From an uncultured Pelagibacteraceae bacterium (lineage in GTDB: Bacteria; Pseudomonadota; Alphaproteobacteria; Pelagibacterales; Pelagibacteraceae): a stretch of 64,000 bases of DNA. The notes beneath the pieces were generated by a model. That model ran no database searches, had not been told where the DNA came from, and saw only the letters and a program-made list of their open reading frames with translations. How positions within the stretch are numbered: the first letter of the stretch is position 1; each line of letters starts with the position of its first letter. The stretch is from NCBI GenBank assembly GCA_902558835.1, contig CACEFK010000002.1, positions 1-64,000 on the forward strand, given 5' to 3'. Below, piece after piece: positions 28,818-38,830 of the stretch. Made by a program: the position numbers and the translations under genes.

Positions 28818-30098
28818 TTACTTACCAAATTTTGTTTTTTTAATCAGTTGTTCGTATTGTGAACTCATTAATCTTGTTTGTATTTGTGTTACAGTATCGA
28901 TAGCTACTACAACAACTATTAATATAGATGCACCACCTAAATAAAAAGGTATTGGATAGTTTGCAATTAAAAATTCCGGCATTAAACAAACTAGGGTTAA
29001 ATATAGAGCTCCAATCGTAGTTAATTTTATTGAAATATTTTCAATATACAACGCTGTACTTTCACCTGGTCTAATACCTGGTACAAATCCACCATACTTT
29101 CTAAGATTCTCAGCAGTTTCTGTTGGATTAAATGTTATAGAAGTATAAAAAAAAGTGAAAAATATTATTCCTGATGCATACAGCAACATATAAAGAGGTT
29201 GTCCTTGAGTAAAATAAGAGCTTAAATTTAAAAATGTTTCATTGTTGGAAAATGAAAAATTTGAGAATGTTACTGGTAACAATAGAAGTGCAGATGCAAA
29301 AATTGCAGGAATTACTCCAGCTTGGTTAATTTTTAAAGGTAAATGTGATGACTCTCCACCATACATTTTATTTCCCATTTGTCTTTTTGGATAATTAATA
29401 AGAATTTTTCTTAATGCTCTTTCCATAAAAACTACAAATAGAATTGTAAGTATTAATAAAACAAATATAGCTAGGATCATGAAGGTTGAAACTGCACCTG
29501 TTCTACCTAATTCAAAAGTTGTAACTAAAGCTCTAGGTATTTCAGCTACTATACCAGCAAAAATTATTAACGATATACCGTTACCAATTCCTCTTTGAGT
29601 AATTTGTTCACCTAGCCACATTAAAAATATTGTTCCTGCTACAATAGTTGTAACGGTAGTTATTTTAAAAAAAACTCCTGGATTAATTACTAAATCAGCT
29701 GATGACTCTAAACCGACAGATAAACCATATCCTTGAACTGTTGCAAGTAATACTGTTCCATATCTAGTGATTTGTGTAATTTTAGCTCTTCCTGTCTCAC
29801 CTTGAGCTTTTAAATTTTTAAAATATTCAGAAACACCAGTTAAAAGTTGAACAATAATTGCAGAAGAAATGTAAGGCATTATCCCTAACGCAAATATCGC
29901 CATTCTACTAACTGCACCTCCTGCAAAAACATTAAACATACCTAGCAACCCTTTTTGGTTACCTTCCATCATAATTTTCAATTGCTCAGGATCTATACCA
30001 GGTAAAGGTACAAATGTTCCAAATCTATAAACAGCTAAAATTAAAATAGTAAAAATAATTCTATTTCTTAAATCATTTGTTGACGATGATGCGCTCAT
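28818..30098 (-). CDS. secY: Preprotein translocase SecY
   Basis: Channel subunit of the SecYEG translocon. 426 residues with ten hydrophobic segments; motifs include RFGTFVPLPGID in the first periplasmic region, FNVFAGGAVSRMAIFALGIMPYISSAIIVQLL (plug/TM2), and GGFVPGIRPGESTALYIENI. It lies after rplO with a 9-bp gap. secE is also in this window, upstream of nusG. Confidence 0.98.
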   Translation of the reverse strand: MSASSSTNDLRNRIIFTILILAVYRFGTFVPLPGIDPEQLKIMMEGNQKGLLGMFNVFAGGAVSRMAIFALGIMPYISSAIIVQLLTGVSEYFKNLKAQGETGRAKITQITRYGTVLLATVQGYGLSVGLESSADLVINPGVFFKITTVTTIVAGTIFLMWLGEQITQRGIGNGISLIIFAGIVAEIPRALVTTFELGRTGAVSTFMILAIFVLLILTILFVVFMERALRKILINYPKRQMGNKMYGGESSHLPLKINQAGVIPAIFASALLLLPVTFSNFSFSNNETFLNLSSYFTQGQPLYMLLYASGIIFFTFFYTSITFNPTETAENLRKYGGFVPGIRPGESTALYIENISIKLTTIGALYLTLVCLMPEFLIANYPIPFYLGGASILIVVVVAIDTVTQIQTRLMSSQYEQLIKKTKFGK

Positions 30099-30107
30099 AT
30101 AAACAAA

Positions 30108-30560
30108 CTATTTTTTTAATTGAATAGATCCACCAATTTTTTCTAGTTTTTCTATTGCTGATTTAGAGGCTAGATCAGCTTCAATATTGATTTTATCTTT
30201 TACTTCACCAGTTCCTAAAATTTTTAATTTTTTTGAGTTTTTATTTATTAATTTAAGTTTTTTTAATAATTCTGAGTTTAATACTTCGTTTGGATTAATA
30301 CTTTTTTTGTCTATATAAGATTGAATCTTATCCAGATTTAAAATTGCAACATTCTCTTTTGATATTGGATTAAATCCTCTTTTTGGAAGTCTTCTGTATA
30401 ATGGCATTTGACCACCTTCAAAACTTTTTATAGCTACTCCAGATCTTGATTTTTGACCTTTAACACCTCTACCTGAGGTTTTTCCTTTGCCTGAACCAAT
30501 TCCTCTTCCAACTCTTATTTTAGATTTGTTGATTTTTTCTCTATTATTTAAAGTAATCAT
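30108..30560 (-). CDS. rplO: 50S ribosomal protein L15
   Basis: 150 residues; N-terminal Gly/Lys/Arg-rich extension ([26 protein letters not shown]) that penetrates 23S rRNA, then [15 protein letters not shown]. It follows rpsE with a one-base overlap: the place where rpmD (L30) normally lies between rpsE and rplO is empty. Confidence 0.98.
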   Translation of the reverse strand: MITLNNREKINKSKIRVGRGIGSGKGKTSGRGVKGQKSRSGVAIKSFEGGQMPLYRRLPKRGFNPISKENVAILNLDKIQSYIDKKSINPNEVLNSELLKKLKLINKNSKKLKILGTGEVKDKINIEADLASKSAIEKLEKIGGSIQLKK

Positions 30561-31075
30561 TATCCTCTTTTTTCAATTATTTCAGAAATTTTTTTATTTC
30601 TAATCGCTGATATTTGTTTTGGCGAACTTTGTTTCATTAAAGCTTTCATTGTAGCTCTAATTACATTGTGCGCATTAGAAGTTCCCATAGATTTTGCAAC
30701 AATATCTTTTACTCCTAAAACTTCACACACTGCCCTAACAGGACCACCTGCAATAATACCTGTTCCCTTAGAAGCTGCTCTTAACACTATTCTACCCGAG
30801 CCATCTTTTGCCTTAACATCATGATGTATCGTTCTGCCTTCTCTTAATGGTATATGAGTAAGTTTTCTTCTAGCCATTTCATTTGCCTTTTTAATAGCAT
30901 CAGGGACTTGTTTTGCTTTTGCATGAGCTATACCAATTTTACCTGCTTGATTTCCAACAACTACAAGCGCTGAAAATCCAAATCTTCTTCCACCCTTAAC
31001 AACTTTAGTAATACGATTTATGTGGACTAATTTCTCTAATATATCGTCAGTTTTTTTATCTTTTAAATTTTCCAT
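30560..31075 (-). CDS. rpsE: 30S ribosomal protein S5
   Basis: 171 residues, important for decoding fidelity. The double-stranded RNA-binding-like N domain ([28 protein letters not shown]) and the C domain ([39 protein letters not shown]) are intact. Two bp after rplR. Confidence 0.98.
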   Translation of the reverse strand: MENLKDKKTDDILEKLVHINRITKVVKGGRRFGFSALVVVGNQAGKIGIAHAKAKQVPDAIKKANEMARRKLTHIPLREGRTIHHDVKAKDGSGRIVLRAASKGTGIIAGGPVRAVCEVLGVKDIVAKSMGTSNAHNVIRATMKALMKQSSPKQISAIRNKKISEIIEKRG

Positions 31076-31077
31076 AA

Positions 31078-31434
31078 TTAAAATTCCATCCCGTTTTCTC
31101 TTAGAGTTTCTGCAAAAACTTTAATTCTACCGTGATATTTATAAGAGCCTCTATCAAAGTAAATTTTAGTAATTTTTTTCTCTTGAGCTTTTTTAGCTAA
31201 TTTTTGAGCAACCAATTTAGATAATTCAGTTTTATTAACTTTATCACCTGATTTAAGATCTTTTTCTACAGATGAAGCTGATAATAAAGTTACTTTTTTT
31301 GTATCATCAATTATTTGAGCTGAAATATTTTTTGATGATCTAGAGATGCTTAATCTAAATCTATCTTTTGGAGCAACTTTTTTAACTTTATTACTAACTC
31401 TAAATCTTTTTCTTATACCAGTATTTAATTTCAT
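31078..31434 (-). CDS. rplR: 50S ribosomal protein L18
   Basis: 5S rRNA-binding protein, 118 residues. Basic N-terminus ([15 protein letters not shown]), [18 protein letters not shown] and the C-terminal [26 protein letters not shown] are diagnostic. Overlaps rplF by one base. Confidence 0.98.
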   Translation of the reverse strand: MKLNTGIRKRFRVSNKVKKVAPKDRFRLSISRSSKNISAQIIDDTKKVTLLSASSVEKDLKSGDKVNKTELSKLVAQKLAKKAQEKKITKIYFDRGSYKYHGRIKVFAETLRENGMEF

Positions 31435-31973
31435 TACTTTTTCTTACCCTCTTTTTTAAGAACATACTGTCCTTTTTCTCGAACACCTTTCCCTTTGTAA
31501 GGTTCGATTTTTCTTAATGTTTTAATTTTAGATGCTACTTCACCAACTAGCTGCTTGTCAGAGCCTGTAATTTTTAATGTTGTTTGTTTTTCTACGGCAA
31601 TTTTAATGCCTTCAGGTATGTCAAAATTGATATCATGACTATAACCCAATTGTAAGTTTAACTGATTTCCTTTTAACGCTGCTCTATAACCAACACCAAC
31701 TAATTCTAAGGTTTTTTCATAACCTGTGCTGGATCCAATAACAGCATTATTGATTAAACTTCTATTCATACCCCAAAGTCTTTTTGAGTTTTGATCTACT
31801 TTTTTTGGTTTAATAGAAATTTCTTTACCCTCAATTATGTCTAAATTAAACATATCTAGATCAACATTTATTGATTTTTTCCCTAGAGGTCCTTCTATAT
31901 TTATAATATTTCCAGCTAAAGCAACTTTTACTTTTTCAGGGATTGATATGTTAATTTTTCCTATTTTAGACAT
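31434..31973 (-). CDS. rplF: 50S ribosomal protein L6
   Basis: 179 residues, two repeated domains near the factor-binding site. Recognised by [47 protein letters not shown] and the C-terminal [24 protein letters not shown]. Overlaps rpsH and rplR by single bases. Confidence 0.98.
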   Translation of the reverse strand: MSKIGKINISIPEKVKVALAGNIINIEGPLGKKSINVDLDMFNLDIIEGKEISIKPKKVDQNSKRLWGMNRSLINNAVIGSSTGYEKTLELVGVGYRAALKGNQLNLQLGYSHDINFDIPEGIKIAVEKQTTLKITGSDKQLVGEVASKIKTLRKIEPYKGKGVREKGQYVLKKEGKKK

Positions 31974-32368
31974 TAAAATACCTTACAAATTATTTCACCA
32001 CCAACTTTTTGTTTTCTTGCATCTATGTCTGTCATTACTCCTTTGGGAGTTGAAACAATAGCAATTCCTAAACCATTATTTATTTTAGGTAAGCTATCAG
32101 CAGATGAAAAAATTCTTCTTCCAGGTTTTGATACTCTTTCAAAAGCACTAATTACTGGATTACCTGAATGGTACTTAAGCTCTAATGATAAAATTGGTTT
32201 TTTCTCCTCAGAACTTATTTTAAAATCTTTTATAAAACCTTCATTTTTAAGTATATCTGCAATTTTTGTTTTAAAATTAGATGAAGGTAATTCAACTTTT
32301 TTATGATTTCTGGCTTGAGCATTCTTCACTCTTGCAATCATATCTCCTATCGGGTCACTTAAACTCAT
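31973..32368 (-). CDS. rpsH: 30S ribosomal protein S8
   Basis: 131 residues; primary 16S rRNA binder and spc-operon translational repressor in E. coli. MSLSDPIGDMIARVKNAQ at the start, and the C-terminal RRIFSSADSLPKINNGLGIAIVSTPKGVMTD RNA-binding region are present. Eleven bp after rpsN. Confidence 0.98.
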   Translation of the reverse strand: MSLSDPIGDMIARVKNAQARNHKKVELPSSNFKTKIADILKNEGFIKDFKISSEEKKPILSLELKYHSGNPVISAFERVSKPGRRIFSSADSLPKINNGLGIAIVSTPKGVMTDIDARKQKVGGEIICKVF

Positions 32369-32379
32369 AATTTTCCTTT

Positions 32380-32685
32380 CTACCAGCTAGATTTAACTAA
32401 GCCAGGTATCTTTCCTTGTAATCCTAATTGTCTTAATGCAATTCTTGAAATCTTTAATTTTCTGTAAACACCATGAGGTCTTCCAGTAATCTCACATCTA
32501 TTCATAACTCTTATTTTTGCTGAGTTTCTTGGCAGTTTAGATAATTTTTGCTGCGCTTTAAATCTTTCTTCTAATGGAATCTTTTTATCCATTACAATCT
32601 TCTTTAATGCTTGTCTTTTCTTATAAAATCTATCTGAAAGCTTAATTCTTTTTTTATTTTTATTAACAGCGCTTAACTTTGCCAT
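32380..32685 (-). CDS. rpsN: 30S ribosomal protein S14
   Basis: 101 residues: the long, zinc-free form (no CxxC pairs) expected for proteobacteria. LPRNSAKIRVMNRCEITGRPHGVYRKLKISRIALRQLGLQGKIPGLVKSSW is a perfect family C-terminus. Confidence 0.98.
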   Translation of the reverse strand: MAKLSAVNKNKKRIKLSDRFYKKRQALKKIVMDKKIPLEERFKAQQKLSKLPRNSAKIRVMNRCEITGRPHGVYRKLKISRIALRQLGLQGKIPGLVKSSW

Positions 32686-32687
32686 AT

Positions 32688-33242
32688 TTAATTATCTCCT
32701 TTTTTAATAAATGGAAAATTCATTTTTTCTAGTAATGCAAAACTATGCTCTTTATTTATTGCTTTAATAACTATTATTATATCTAAACCTCTAACTTTGT
32801 CTGCTCTGTCAAAGCTCACTTCCGGGAAAATTATATGTTCTTTAATCCCAAATGAATAATTACCAAATTTGTCAAAGCCTTTTGATGACAAACCTCTAAA
32901 ATCTTTAATTCTTGGTAATGCAATATTCACTAATCTGTCTAAAAATTCATACATTCTATTTTTTCTTAAAGTTACTTTTAAACCAGCGTTTGATCCTTTT
33001 CTTGTTTTAAAGTTCGCAACTGATTTTTTAAATTTTGTTGTTACTGGTTTTTGTCCAGTAATTTTAGCCATATCTTCTTCACATGATTTTAAAATCTTAG
33101 AGTCTGAAGCATCTAAACCAAGACCCATATTTAATATAACTTTCTCAATTCTTGGAGCCATATAAATATTCTTGAAACCAAACTGATCTTTTAGCGAGGG
33201 TTGAATTTCTTTATTGAATATTTCTTTTAATCTTGGTGTCAT
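32688..33242 (-). CDS. rplE: 50S ribosomal protein L5
   Basis: 184 residues; 5S rRNA binder forming inter-subunit bridge B1b. Motifs include APRIEKVILNMGLG, KITGQKPVTTKFKKSVANFKTRKG and the C-terminal loop SFGIKEHIIFPE. Overlaps rplX by one base. Confidence 0.98.
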   Translation of the reverse strand: MTPRLKEIFNKEIQPSLKDQFGFKNIYMAPRIEKVILNMGLGLDASDSKILKSCEEDMAKITGQKPVTTKFKKSVANFKTRKGSNAGLKVTLRKNRMYEFLDRLVNIALPRIKDFRGLSSKGFDKFGNYSFGIKEHIIFPEVSFDRADKVRGLDIIIVIKAINKEHSFALLEKMNFPFIKKGDN

Positions 33243-33487
33243 TATTTTTTAGCCTCTTTTTTCTTTAACGCTTTTTCATCAATTAGTTTTAAGTTAGAAA
33301 TATGAATAAAGCTTTCCTTTGGAAAAATTCCACCTTTTTTCTCTTTTGTTGTTTTTACGTGTTTTTTAACCATGTTAATTTCTTTAACCTTGGCTCTGTT
33401 ATTGGCTCTATCTAATTCAATAACTTCACCTTCTTTTTTTTTATCTTTTCCAGTTAAAACTCTCACTTTCAAACCTTTTTTAATCAT
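33242..33487 (-). CDS. rplX: 50S ribosomal protein L24 (short)
   Basis: 81 residues, shorter than the ~104 of E. coli. KOW motif [39 protein letters not shown], then [19 protein letters not shown]; the usual C-terminal extension is trimmed to a Lys/Glu tail. Between rplN and rplE with one-base overlaps. Confidence 0.96.
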   Translation of the reverse strand: MIKKGLKVRVLTGKDKKKEGEVIELDRANNRAKVKEINMVKKHVKTTKEKKGGIFPKESFIHISNLKLIDEKALKKKEAKK

Positions 33488-33855
33488 TATAAAACCTCCG
33501 GTGCCAATGAAATAATTTTCATTTGACCTCTATTTCTTAATTCTCTTGTAACTGGACCAAAAATCCTTGTTCCAACTGGTTCTCCTTTGTCATCAACTAG
33601 AACAGCTGCATTATTATCAAATCTTACTTTAGAACCATCATTTCTATGAATTCCCTTTTTAACCCTTACAACTACAGCTTTATGGACAGATCCTTTTTTA
33701 ACTTTTCCTTTAGGCATCGCCTCTTTTACTGCAATTACAATTGTATCACCAATACTAGCGTATCTTCTTTTTGATCCACCTAGAACTTTAATGCACTCAA
33801 TTCTTTTTGCACCAGTATTATCAGCTACTTGTAATTCTGTTTGAACACCAATCAT
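33487..33855 (-). CDS. rplN: 50S ribosomal protein L14
   Basis: 122 residues; the family's exact length. Begins [27 protein letters not shown] and ends [13 protein letters not shown]. Overlaps rpsQ and rplX by one base each. Confidence 0.98.
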   Translation of the reverse strand: MIGVQTELQVADNTGAKRIECIKVLGGSKRRYASIGDTIVIAVKEAMPKGKVKKGSVHKAVVVRVKKGIHRNDGSKVRFDNNAAVLVDDKGEPVGTRIFGPVTRELRNRGQMKIISLAPEVL

Positions 33856-34091
33856 TACTTTGCACTCTCCATAACTTGAAATTTTTTATTTTTAGAAAAA
33901 GGTTTGCTCTCAATAATTGAAACTTTATCGCCAGTTTTGAACTTATTATTTTCATCGTGAGCGTTATAGTTTTTCCTAACTCTGATTACTTTTTTAAGAA
34001 CTGGGTGAGAATATTTACGTTCTACCATTACAGTAACTGTTTTATTTGGTTTATCGCTTATAACTACACCTGTAAGTATTTTTTTAGGCAT
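33855..34091 (-). CDS. rpsQ: 30S ribosomal protein S17
   Basis: 78 residues, OB fold. [32 protein letters not shown] and [23 protein letters not shown] identify it. It overlaps the rpmC 3' end by 8 bases. Confidence 0.97.
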   Translation of the reverse strand: MPKKILTGVVISDKPNKTVTVMVERKYSHPVLKKVIRVRKNYNAHDENNKFKTGDKVSIIESKPFSKNKKFQVMESAK

Positions 34092-34275
34092 TTGCTTTTC
34101 CTTTTAAAATTGTTTTTAATCTTGCTATTGTTTTTCTAGTTTCACCGATTTTAGATGGGTTTGTTACTTGTGAATTCATTTTTTGAAATCTGAAATTAAA
34201 AAGATCTTTTTTAAGTTTATCAATATTTTTCACAATTTCGTCCTTTGATAATTTTTTAATTTCTTGTTTTTTCAT
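34084..34275 (-). CDS. rpmC: 50S ribosomal protein L29
   Basis: 63 residues, helical hairpin at the exit tunnel and SRP/trigger-factor site. [38 protein letters not shown] is characteristic. Starts at the rplP stop (one-base overlap) and overlaps rpsQ by 8 bases. Confidence 0.97.
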   Translation of the reverse strand: MKKQEIKKLSKDEIVKNIDKLKKDLFNFRFQKMNSQVTNPSKIGETRKTIARLKTILKGKANA

Positions 34276-34685
34276 TAAGCAAATCTCTTTATTGTTTTGG
34301 TCTTAATTGGTAATTTTGCTGATGCTTTGTATAAAGCTTCTTTTGCAATTTGTTCTGAAACACCATCAACTTCAAATAATATTCTTCCTGGTTTTACTCT
34401 ACATGCAAAGTACTCGGGTGAACCCTTTCCTTTACCCATTCTGACTTCAATTGGTTTTTTTGAAACTGGTATATTTGGAAATATTCTTGTCCAAACTCTT
34501 CCTTGTCTTTTCATATGTCTTGTTAAAGCAACTCTAGCAGCCTCTATTTGTTTTCCAGTAACTCTTTCAGGCTGCAAAGCTTTTAATGCGTAAGCACCAT
34601 AATTAATAGTACTTGCTCTAGTAGCAGTACCGTGAATTCTGCCTTTATGCGCTTTTCTCCACTTTGTTCTTACTGGTTGAAGCAT
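34275..34685 (-). CDS. rplP: 50S ribosomal protein L16
   Basis: 136 residues, binding near the A-site tRNA elbow. [19 protein letters not shown] start, and [47 protein letters not shown] are diagnostic. Two bp after rpsC. Confidence 0.98.
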   Translation of the reverse strand: MLQPVRTKWRKAHKGRIHGTATRASTINYGAYALKALQPERVTGKQIEAARVALTRHMKRQGRVWTRIFPNIPVSKKPIEVRMGKGKGSPEYFACRVKPGRILFEVDGVSEQIAKEALYKASAKLPIKTKTIKRFA

Positions 34686-34687
34686 TA

Positions 34688-35365
34688 TTATTTACCTTCC
34701 TTTGGTGTTATCTTGTTAGTTTCTTGGCTAAATTCTCTAGCAAAAACTTCACCTTTATAAATCCAAACTTTAATACCAATAATTCCATATGTCGTAAGAG
34801 CCTCTGCCTCTGCATAATCTATATCAGCTCTTAAAGTATGTGATGGAATGCTTCCATCTCTTAACCACTCTGTTCTAGCTATTTCATTTCCACCGAGTCT
34901 TCCACTTACAGAAACTTTAATTCCTTTTGCTCCAAGTCTAATACATGATTGCATTGCTCTTTTCATAGCTCTTCTATAAGAAATTCTTTTAACAAGCTGC
35001 TGAGCTATGTTTTCTGCTACTAAATAAGCATTAGTTTCAGGTTTTTTAACTTCTTTAATATTTAGATTAACTTCATTTGTTGTAAATTTTGAAAGATTAT
35101 TTTTAATTTTGTCTATATCACTTCCTTTTTTTCCAATAACAAATCCAGGTCTTGAAGTATAGATTGTAACGTAACATTTATTAGATGTTCTTTCGATCAT
35201 TACCTTGGATACACCAGAGTTAATTACATTTTTCTTGATATATTCCCTAATTTTAAAATCTTCAATCAGGTAATTACCAAAATCTTTTTTCTTAGCATAC
35301 CATACAGAGTCCCATCCTCTGTTGACACCTAATCTAAAACCTACAGGATTAACTTTTTGCCCCAT
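34688..35365 (-). CDS. rpsC: 30S ribosomal protein S3
   Basis: 225 residues lining the mRNA entry tunnel. N-terminal KH type II domain with [16 protein letters not shown] and C-terminal domain with [52 protein letters not shown]. Overlaps rplV by 17 bases, the longest overlap in the cluster. Confidence 0.98.
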   Translation of the reverse strand: MGQKVNPVGFRLGVNRGWDSVWYAKKKDFGNYLIEDFKIREYIKKNVINSGVSKVMIERTSNKCYVTIYTSRPGFVIGKKGSDIDKIKNNLSKFTTNEVNLNIKEVKKPETNAYLVAENIAQQLVKRISYRRAMKRAMQSCIRLGAKGIKVSVSGRLGGNEIARTEWLRDGSIPSHTLRADIDYAEAEALTTYGIIGIKVWIYKGEVFAREFSQETNKITPKEGK

Positions 35366-35747
35366 GCTTCTCCATTTGTTTTGCTTCTGATAAAATTATT
35401 GTAACAGTTGACCAAGGTTTTAATATTGGTGCCGCTCTTCCTTTGGCTCTTGGTCTAAATCTTTTCATAACTATTTTTTTTCCACAATATGCCTCTTTAA
35501 CTATTAATTTATCAATATCGTATTGAAAATTATTTTCAGCATTGGCTACTGCTGAACTGATAGTTTTTCTAACATCTCTAGTAACTCTTTTTTCTGAAAA
35601 CTGTAAATCTCTAATTGCAACATCAACTTTTTTGCCAACAATACTTTTTAGTATTGGATTTAGCTTTCTGACACTTGATCTAATACCGTTGTTAACAGAC
35701 TTAACTGTTTTAACGTTATTTTTATCAATTTTCTTTTTTTTACCCAT
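35349..35747 (-). CDS. rplV: 50S ribosomal protein L22
   Basis: 132 residues; its beta-hairpin lines the exit tunnel. A Lys-rich N-terminal extension of about 20 residues precedes the core ([31 protein letters not shown]), followed by the hairpin [26 protein letters not shown]. Ends 17 bases into rpsC. Confidence 0.97.
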   Translation of the reverse strand: MGKKKKIDKNNVKTVKSVNNGIRSSVRKLNPILKSIVGKKVDVAIRDLQFSEKRVTRDVRKTISSAVANAENNFQYDIDKLIVKEAYCGKKIVMKRFRPRAKGRAAPILKPWSTVTIILSEAKQMEKHGAKS

Positions 35748-35749
35748 AA

Positions 35750-36046
35750 TTATTTCTTCTCTGCTGTTGCTGGTTTAGCTTTCTTATCAGCTGGTGTATG
35801 ACCAAAAAATGTTCTTGTTGGTGCAAATTCACCCAATTTATGTCCAACCATATCTTCAGAAACTGTTATTGGTATAAATTTTTTTCCATTATAAATTTGG
35901 AAACTTACCCCTACAAAATCAGGTAAAATTGTAGATTTTCTTGACCAAGTTTTAATAGGAATTTTTTTTGGATCGTCTTTATACTTGTCTACTTTCTTCA
36001 TCAAGCTTTCCTCTACAAACGGTCCTTTCCACACTGCTCTAGCCAT
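35750..36046 (-). CDS. rpsS: 30S ribosomal protein S19
   Basis: 98 residues, head protein. [48 protein letters not shown] and [25 protein letters not shown] are diagnostic. Overlaps rplB by one base. Confidence 0.98.
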   Translation of the reverse strand: MARAVWKGPFVEESLMKKVDKYKDDPKKIPIKTWSRKSTILPDFVGVSFQIYNGKKFIPITVSEDMVGHKLGEFAPTRTFFGHTPADKKAKPATAEKK

Positions 36047-36885
36047 TACTTAGTATCCTTCCTCTTATTTCTTCTCTTAACTATAAATTTATCTGTTCTC
36101 TTATTATCTCGAGTTTTTAAACCTTTAGCAGATTGTCCTGTAGGTGAAACTGGATGTCTTCCTCCAGCAGATTTTCCTTCACCACCTCCATGTGGGTGAT
36201 CAACTGGGTTTTTAACAACACCTCTAGTATGAGGTCTTCTACCCAACCATCTTGATCTACCTGCTTTTCCAATTTTAATATTTTTTTGATCTGGATTACT
36301 TAAAATTCCAATTGTAGCTAAAGATCTTGAATCTATTTTTCTCACTTCACCTGATGCTAATTTTATTAAACTATAGTTTCCATCTAGACCACTAATAGTA
36401 ACTGATGAACCAGCTGCTCTAGCGATTTTTCCACCACCACCTGGTTGTATTTCAACATTATGTATATTGATACCTACTGGTATATCTTGTAATGGCATAC
36501 AATTACCTACTTTAATTTCTTTTTTAGAACCGCTTTCAACTTTGTCTCCAACTTTAATTTTTTGTGGTGCTAAAAAATATGAGTGAGTACCATCCTCAAA
36601 TTTTACTAGCATAATGTAACATGATCTATTTGGATCGTACTCTATTCTTTCAACTGTGGCTTCTATGTCGAATTTTTTTCGATAAAAGTCCACATGTCTG
36701 TACATTTTTTTATGTCCACCAGCTCTATTAATAGAGGTAATATGACCATTATTATTTCTACCCTTCATCGCATTTTTAGGTGAAACTAGGGTCTTAAATG
36801 GTTTACCTTTCCATAAACCAGTTCTATCAACTAAAATAGTGCCTCTTGTAGATTTTGTGTATGGTTTAAAAGTTTTTAGTGCCAT
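36046..36885 (-). CDS. rplB: 50S ribosomal protein L2
   Basis: 279 residues at the peptidyl-transferase centre and subunit interface. TYKPTSTRGT-like start, [16 protein letters not shown], and the invariant C-terminal [30 protein letters not shown] with the conserved histidine. Three bp after rplW. Confidence 0.98.
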   Translation of the reverse strand: MALKTFKPYTKSTRGTILVDRTGLWKGKPFKTLVSPKNAMKGRNNNGHITSINRAGGHKKMYRHVDFYRKKFDIEATVERIEYDPNRSCYIMLVKFEDGTHSYFLAPQKIKVGDKVESGSKKEIKVGNCMPLQDIPVGINIHNVEIQPGGGGKIARAAGSSVTISGLDGNYSLIKLASGEVRKIDSRSLATIGILSNPDQKNIKIGKAGRSRWLGRRPHTRGVVKNPVDHPHGGGEGKSAGGRHPVSPTGQSAKGLKTRDNKRTDKFIVKRRNKRKDTK

Positions 36886-36888
36886 TTA

Positions 36889-37182
36889 TTAAATTCCTGT
36901 TGTTAGATCAATACTTTGACCTTTTTTTAAAGTAATTATTGCTTTTTTATATCCAGATACTTTTACTTTTTTGCCTCTGGTAATTTTTGTTCTGTTTTGT
37001 TTATTTATAATATTTATTTTAGTCACATTAACTTTAAATATTTTTTCAATATTCTTTTTTAAATTTTTCTTATTTGCACCATCTGGAACTTTAAAAACAA
37101 TTTTATTAAGTTCAGACAAGTTAGTTGATTTCTCAGTAACAACAGGTGATAAAATTTTGTCGTATAAGTGTATTTTTTCCAT
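36889..37182 (-). CDS. rplW: 50S ribosomal protein L23
   Basis: 97 residues; docking site for trigger factor and SRP at the tunnel exit. DKILSPVVTEKSTNL and KKNIEKIFKVNVTKINIINKQNRTK match the family. One bp after rplD. Confidence 0.97.
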   Translation of the reverse strand: MEKIHLYDKILSPVVTEKSTNLSELNKIVFKVPDGANKKNLKKNIEKIFKVNVTKINIINKQNRTKITRGKKVKVSGYKKAIITLKKGQSIDLTTGI

Positions 37183-37183
37183 T

Positions 37184-37807
37184 TTATGAATATCTCTTTT
37201 CTAATTCTTTCACCGAACTTTCTGTGAAAACAACTTTTTTAAATTTAATTATATCGTAAGCACTAAAATGATTTACATCAGTAACTTTAACATTTGGAAT
37301 ATTTCTCACTGATTTTTCAATTTTTTCTTTTGAATTTTTATCTAAAATTATTAGTGAATTTTTAATTTCAAGTTTATTAATAATTGAGTTCATCTCTTTT
37401 GTTTTTTTAATTTCAGAACTAAAATCATTTAAGATTAATAAATTTTTATTATTATTTTTTTCAGTAATTAATGAAGCTACGCTTTGTTTTTTCTCTGTTT
37501 TGTTTAGTTTTCTTTTTTTATAAGCTAATTCACCTTTTGGTCCATGAGCAATACCACCACCAACAAATATAGGAGCTTTTCTACTAGCATGTCTTGCACC
37601 ACCAGTTCCTTTTTGAGCATATATTTTTGATGTTGGTCCTTTTACCTCGTTTTGTTGTTTGGTTTTCGCATGTCTTCCTTTGTAATTAGCATTTGTTTTG
37701 TAAAGAACTGCACTTACCAACTTATGGTTAATTTTTGCAGAAAAAATTTTATCCAAAACTTCAATGCTATCTTTTTTTCCGTCTATGCTAATTTTATATA
37801 ATTTCAT
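37184..37807 (-). CDS. rplD: 50S ribosomal protein L4
   Basis: 207 residues; an extended loop lines the exit tunnel (KGRHAKTKQQNEVKGPTSKIYAQKGTGGARHASRKAPIFVGGGIAHGPK). In E. coli L4 represses its own S10 operon; no equivalent leader is evident here. Overlaps rplC by one base. Confidence 0.97.
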   Translation of the reverse strand: MKLYKISIDGKKDSIEVLDKIFSAKINHKLVSAVLYKTNANYKGRHAKTKQQNEVKGPTSKIYAQKGTGGARHASRKAPIFVGGGIAHGPKGELAYKKRKLNKTEKKQSVASLITEKNNNKNLLILNDFSSEIKKTKEMNSIINKLEIKNSLIILDKNSKEKIEKSVRNIPNVKVTDVNHFSAYDIIKFKKVVFTESSVKELEKRYS

Positions 37808-38517
37808 TATTTTTTCTTCTTATCTGGTGTTTTTTTAGCTTCTTCAGCAGCTGCTTGTTTTTCGCTAATCGTCATTTTATTTATATTTTTTACAGATTTT
37901 TTAACCATTACCTCTGAATTTTTTGAACCTGGAATAGATCCTTTTAAATAAAGCAGTTCATTTTCCAAATCAGCTTTTATAATTTCTATGTTATGCATTG
38001 TTCTTAACTTATCACCCATGTGACCTGCCATTTTTTTTCCTTTAAAAACTTTTCCTGGATCTTGACTGTGTCCAGTTGAACCATGAGCTCTGTGTGATAT
38101 TGAAACACCGTGACTGGCTCTTAAACCTCCAAAATTATGTCTTTTCATAGCACCTGCAAAACCTTTACCAATTGTCTTTGATCTTGTGTCTACAAATTTA
38201 ATATCTTTAAATATTTCTAAACCAAACTCGTTTCCTTCTTTGTAAAAAGAAGTGTCATTTACTCTAAATTCTTTTAATTTTTTCTTAGCTTCAGTATTTT
38301 TTTTAGCAAAAACACCTTTCATTGATTTTGTTAGTTTTGAATTTTTAATTTTTCCATATCCAAGCTGAACAGCTTTGTATCCTCTTTTTTCCTCTTCAAT
38401 GACCTGAATAACTCTAGCTTTTTCAACCTTTAGCACAGTCACAGGAACTAATTGACCAGATTTATAGAACTCTCTAGTCATACCAATTTTCTTTCCTAAT
38501 AAAGCTATTTCACTCAT
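37807..38517 (-). CDS. rplC: 50S ribosomal protein L3
   Basis: 236 residues, a little longer than E. coli L3 because of a Lys/Ala/Glu-rich C-terminal tail. LLGKKIGMTREF, GFAGAMKRHNFGGLRASHGVSISHRAHGSTGHSQDPGKVFKGKKMAGHMG with the methylatable Gln region. Two bp after rpsJ. Confidence 0.98.
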   Translation of the reverse strand: MSEIALLGKKIGMTREFYKSGQLVPVTVLKVEKARVIQVIEEEKRGYKAVQLGYGKIKNSKLTKSMKGVFAKKNTEAKKKLKEFRVNDTSFYKEGNEFGLEIFKDIKFVDTRSKTIGKGFAGAMKRHNFGGLRASHGVSISHRAHGSTGHSQDPGKVFKGKKMAGHMGDKLRTMHNIEIIKADLENELLYLKGSIPGSKNSEVMVKKSVKNINKMTISEKQAAAEEAKKTPDKKKK

Positions 38518-38519
38518 AA

Positions 38520-38828
38520 TTAAATTTTTATCTCCACATCAACCCCTGATGCTAAATCAAGTTTCATTAACGCTTCAACAGTTTGTGGTGTTGGTTCAAT
38601 AATATCAATTAGTCTTTTATGTGTTCTTGACTCAAATTGTTCTCTACTTTTCTTGTCAATGTGAGGTGATCTTAAAACTGTATATCTTTCAATTCTAGTA
38701 GGTAATGGAATTGGTCCCTTAATTGTTGCTCCAGTTCTTTTTACTGTATTCACAATTTCTTCAGTTGAAGCATCTAAAACTTTGTTGTCATATGCTCTTA
38801 ATTTAATTCTAATATTCTGCTTTTCCAT
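38520..38828 (-). CDS. rpsJ: 30S ribosomal protein S10 / NusE
   Basis: 102 residues; ribosomal and antitermination (NusB partner) roles. [62 protein letters not shown] is near invariant. It follows fusA by only 2 bp; the tuf copy usually found between them is absent. Confidence 0.98.
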   Translation of the reverse strand: MEKQNIRIKLRAYDNKVLDASTEEIVNTVKRTGATIKGPIPLPTRIERYTVLRSPHIDKKSREQFESRTHKRLIDIIEPTPQTVEALMKLDLASGVDVEIKI

Positions 38829-38830
38829 TA